Of a stretch of DNA of 8,036 nucleotides, positions 6,042 to 8,036 are shown piece by piece. The stretch is from assembly GCA_030612305.1 (NCBI GenBank), contig JAUWOG010000087.1, positions 1-8,036 on the forward strand, in the 5' to 3' direction. A program made the position numbers and the translations under genes. This DNA is from Armatimonadota bacterium (GTDB lineage: Bacteria; Armatimonadota; Zipacnadia; Zipacnadales; UBA11051). Within the stretch, counting starts at the first letter, position 1; every line of letters begins with the position of its first letter. The notes below the pieces were generated by a model that searched no databases, was not told where the DNA came from, and saw nothing but the letters and a program-made list of their open reading frames with translations.

Positions 6042-7448
6042 CTATACCTCCGGCAGACTCGCCGCCGCTATCGCCTGCCCGACCCGCTTACTTGCCTCAT
6101 CCGGTGTATGCAGCGCGATACTTTCCGCCAGCGCCGGGAACTCCTCCCTCAGCACTCCCTCCGCCTCGCGCATCATAATCTCTGCACCTCTACCTGAGGT
6201 AACTCGCCCCAGTATCAGCACATGCTTCATGTCGTAGAAATCCGCATAATGCGCGATGGCGTAACCGAGCCACACTCCGATGGTCGCCAGTATCTTCTCC
6301 GCCCGTTCGTCGCCACTGGCGAGCAACCCCTGCACGACCTTCAGTATCTCCGGCTCGCCCATTCCTTCCTCGATACCATCCGCCGCACCGATCCCCGCCA
6401 CCGGCGCAAGTCGCGCCACGCCCTGCTGGTTGAAGTACTTCGCCCCCACGCCATAGTCCTCCGACCATTCATCAACAGCGGCATTCGGGTTATAGTCCAC
6501 CGGGCAGAACGCCAACTCGTTCAGCCACCCATTGATATGCCCGTCCATATCCAGGTAGCCGCCGGCCTCACTCGAGCCCATTGCTATCCCGAGTATCCCG
6601 ACATCCTCAAGCTCCATCCCTCCCGCCAGCGCCGTCACATCCCCATCATTCACCACCACCAGCGGCGCATTCCACTCCTTCCCGATGCTGATGAACATAT
6701 CCTTGATTCTCGCGTCGAATTCCTCCTTCGGAATCCCGCGAAACAGTGACGCCACCAGCGCGCGGTTATTGACATATATCCCCGCCGCGCTTCCACCTAT
6801 CGCATCCACTCGCGGCAGATGCTCCGCCGCACGCCCGATCGACTCCATCACCCCATCCCAGTGATACTGCGGATCACTCTGCGTCTTCGGGGCCCACTCG
6901 ACCTCCTCGCTGAAGACCACTTCCCCATCAATGACCGCACTCGCCTTCCGGTCGCTGGCTCCCAAATCGAAGCCCACCCGACATCCTTCCAGGTGCCCGC
7001 CGATGGCTCTGGCCCCTTCGGACGCCTCGGGCATCTCCTCCAGCTCGCAGGCCTCCACCGTGAATTCCTGCTCATACACATCCCTCCTGAGACCCGCGGC
7101 ACACTCACGAATGCCACCGGGACCATACGCCTCCTTGATGGCCGCAGCGATTTCCGGACAGCCGCCGATTGTTATCTTCCAGCCGCCGCGCTGCCACAGC
7201 AGGAACTTCATGAGCCGCTCGGCGTACTGGTAGTTCGCCCCCTCGCGACCTGCCTCCGGCCCGAACACTTCCGTGTCATACCTCGTCACGGTGCCCTCTT
7301 CACGCTCCAGCGCGACAGCCAGGGCAACTCCCTTCCCGGACGCTTTCACCTCATCCGCAAACGCGTGACAGGCTAGTACAGCGGGCTTGAACTCCGGGTC
7401 CAGCGGCGGCACGATTCCCGGAGCCACAAGCGTCATTCCATTACCCAT
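6042..7448 (-). CDS. ROK-family protein with extra N-terminal domain
   Basis: A 468-residue protein; the C-terminal 310 residues have the ASKHA sugar-kinase pattern of the ROK family. The phosphate-1 loop is GFDLGASDRKASAV (159-172). The sugar/catalytic segment is VVVNDGDVTALAGG (264-277), with Asp268 at the place of the ROK catalytic Asp in NDxN. The phosphate-2 loop is GIAMGSSEAGGYLD (287-300). The usual ROK zinc signature (HxCxxGxxGCxE-like) is absent; WLNELAF stands in that area. About 155 residues lie ahead of the kinase fold, including ERLMKFLLWQRGGWKITIGG (77-96). This makes it longer than a normal ROK kinase (about 300). I recall similar long ROK proteins in other bacteria but know no proven substrate. 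The ATG at 7448 follows GAGGGAG; the frame is open further, to 7649, but those codons cross the promoter region. It is probably co-transcribed with the deacetylase gene. Confidence 0.87.
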   Translation of the reverse strand: MGNGMTLVAPGIVPPLDPEFKPAVLACHAFADEVKASGKGVALAVALEREEGTVTRYDTEVFGPEAGREGANYQYAERLMKFLLWQRGGWKITIGGCPEIAAAIKEAYGPGGIRECAAGLRRDVYEQEFTVEACELEEMPEASEGARAIGGHLEGCRVGFDLGASDRKASAVIDGEVVFSEEVEWAPKTQSDPQYHWDGVMESIGRAAEHLPRVDAIGGSAAGIYVNNRALVASLFRGIPKEEFDARIKDMFISIGKEWNAPLVVVNDGDVTALAGGMELEDVGILGIAMGSSEAGGYLDMDGHINGWLNELAFCPVDYNPNAAVDEWSEDYGVGAKYFNQQGVARLAPVAGIGAADGIEEGMGEPEILKVVQGLLASGDERAEKILATIGVWLGYAIAHYADFYDMKHVLILGRVTSGRGAEIMMREAEGVLREEFPALAESIALHTPDEASKRVGQAIAAASLPEV

Positions 7449-7526
7449 GCTACTCCCTCTCTCGACCCAATCAGCTTCCCTTCCATCTCCTATTCGCCAC
7501 CATCCCTCAGAATCCTCTCTCCCTAC

Positions 7527-7539
7527 CGACATTCTGTCG
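7527..7539. repeat. Short inverted repeat in the ROK leader
   Basis: CGACA (7527-7531) and TGTCG (7535-7539) face each other across TTC. It lies in the leader of the ROK transcript, upstream of the CHAT promoter. It could be an operator half-site pair or a small hairpin; the size is near what chance allows. Confidence 0.3.
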
Positions 7540-7553
7540 TGGTATGCCCACAT

Positions 7554-7582
7554 TTGACGCTCAGCCGCACCCATTGTATCAT
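7554..7582 (+). promoter_or_regulatory. Sigma70-type promoter for the CHAT gene
   Basis: TTGACG (7554-7559) and TATCAT (7577-7582) are separated by exactly 17 bases; each box matches consensus at 5 of 6 positions. The start point would fall near 7589, giving a leader of only about 20 bases that contains the AGGAG ribosome site. An 8-bp palindrome ATTCGAAT (7587-7594) sits over the predicted start point and could be an operator. Confidence 0.6.
7573..7581 (-). promoter_or_regulatory. Possible extended -10 promoter for the ROK-deacetylase operon
   Basis: On the minus strand this reads TGATACAAT, an extended -10 (TGn plus TACAAT, 5 of 6 to consensus). No good -35 box is seen, which is tolerated by extended -10 promoters. 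It would give a leader of about 120 bases before the ATG at 7448. It overlaps the -10 of the divergent CHAT promoter. Confidence 0.4.
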
Positions 7583-7611
7583 AGTAATTCGAATATGATG
7601 AGGAGCACGCT

Positions 7612-8036
7612 ATGAGAGACTCGATTCTGACCATCGGGGAAGGACTCATTCAAGCCCCCGGACTTCAGCCCGTTCAATTCGACGAGGACGCTTCAAGAGA
7701 ACTCGAGAGCCAGCAGCTCTTCGACGCGATCTTCTGCAGCGATGAACTGCGCGACTGGTACGACAACCTGCCCGGCCCCCTGCTCCTCGCTCTCTCCGAC
7801 GACCTTCAGGATACCGCCTGGGAAAGCATGCATGACGGAGAAGGCTACATCGCCGTACAGCGTGGGATTGCCCGCGTCGTGGATACTCAGTGCGAACATG
7901 AGGTGGCTCCACGCGCTCCTGGGCCCATCAGCGTTCTTGTCGCCTTGGCCAGTCCCGTGTTCGACCCCGACTACGATCCCTGCGACGCCGAAGGCCAACC
8001 GAGCGACCTTGGTCTGCACAGTCGCGTTCATCTGCT
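7612..8036 (+). CDS. CHAT-domain protein, N-terminal part (3' end outside window)
   Basis: An open frame of 141 codons with no stop runs off the window. AGGAG (7601-7605) lies 6 bases before the ATG. The sequence follows the start of bacterial CHAT domains (PF12770, caspase HetF-associated with TPRs, clan CD peptidase fold). The matching elements in order are LFDAIFCSDELRDWY (36-50, the LY..LF....L region), LSDDLQDTAWESMHDGEGYI (61-80, at the usual L..LPWELL.D segment, Trp70-Glu71), the strand AVQRGIARVV (81-90, like the usual L....IVR), then PISVLVALASP (105-115), the typical first core strand. The catalytic His and Cys would lie beyond the window edge, so activity cannot be judged. The recognition is by motif pattern only and the similarity is moderate. 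CHAT proteins act as proteases in conflict or regulated cell-death systems, often fused to TPR or ATPase parts. Confidence 0.65.
   Translation, partial: MRDSILTIGEGLIQAPGLQPVQFDEDASRELESQQLFDAIFCSDELRDWYDNLPGPLLLALSDDLQDTAWESMHDGEGYIAVQRGIARVVDTQCEHEVAPRAPGPISVLVALASPVFDPDYDPCDAEGQPSDLGLHSRVHL

Noticed and set aside
7693..8031. Minus-strand frame opposite the CHAT gene
   Set aside because: No ribosome site or recognised motif; the plus frame has promoter, ribosome site and CHAT motifs.
1..8036. CRISPR array, tRNA or rRNA genes
   Set aside because: No regularly spaced repeats, cloverleaf or rRNA-like sequence were seen on either strand.

Overview
The window looks like a piece of a GC-rich bacterial chromosome. 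Evidence: strong Shine-Dalgarno sites (AAAGGAGG, AAGGGGAGG, AAGGAG), mostly G or C at third codon positions, short intergenic gaps, and no phage, plasmid, tRNA, rRNA or CRISPR features that I can see. The gene mix is amidohydrolase-2 paralogs, a creatininase-family protein, a PIG-L deacetylase, an atypical ROK protein and a CHAT protein. That mix resembles uncultured heterotrophs of the Armatimonadota / Planctomycetota / Hydrogenedentota type, but taxonomy is a low-confidence inference.

Left part, + strand (1-2352). This holds the 3' end of one amidohydrolase-2 (TIM-barrel) gene, a 286-bp spacer with two adjacent perfect hairpins, a complete second amidohydrolase paralog, and a creatininase-family metalloamidohydrolase 25 nt downstream of it. 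The paralogs are nearly the same over the first 75 shared residues and diverge abruptly after the GTDICSP motif. The three genes probably form a small hydrolase cluster for an unknown cyclic amide, lactone or related substrate.

Middle part, - strand (2443-5027). This holds an RNase Z-like metallo-beta-lactamase-fold hydrolase and a membrane-bound sensor histidine kinase with no response regulator in view. A hairpin in the convergent gap at 2384-2410 probably ends transcription, and another lies just past the kinase stop at 3330-3356.

Right part, - strand (5150-7448). A long ROK-family protein with an extra N-terminal domain is followed after 43 nt by a PIG-L/LmbE-type deacetylase. The pair suggests handling of an N-acetylated sugar or glycoconjugate (inference).

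Right edge, + strand (7612 onward). The start of a CHAT-domain (caspase-like clan) protein runs off the window, divergent from the ROK gene. The 163-bp divergent gap has a near-consensus sigma70-type promoter for the CHAT gene. An extended -10 element on the opposite strand overlaps its -10. This cut-off CHAT gene is the best candidate for an interesting system, but its partners lie outside the window.
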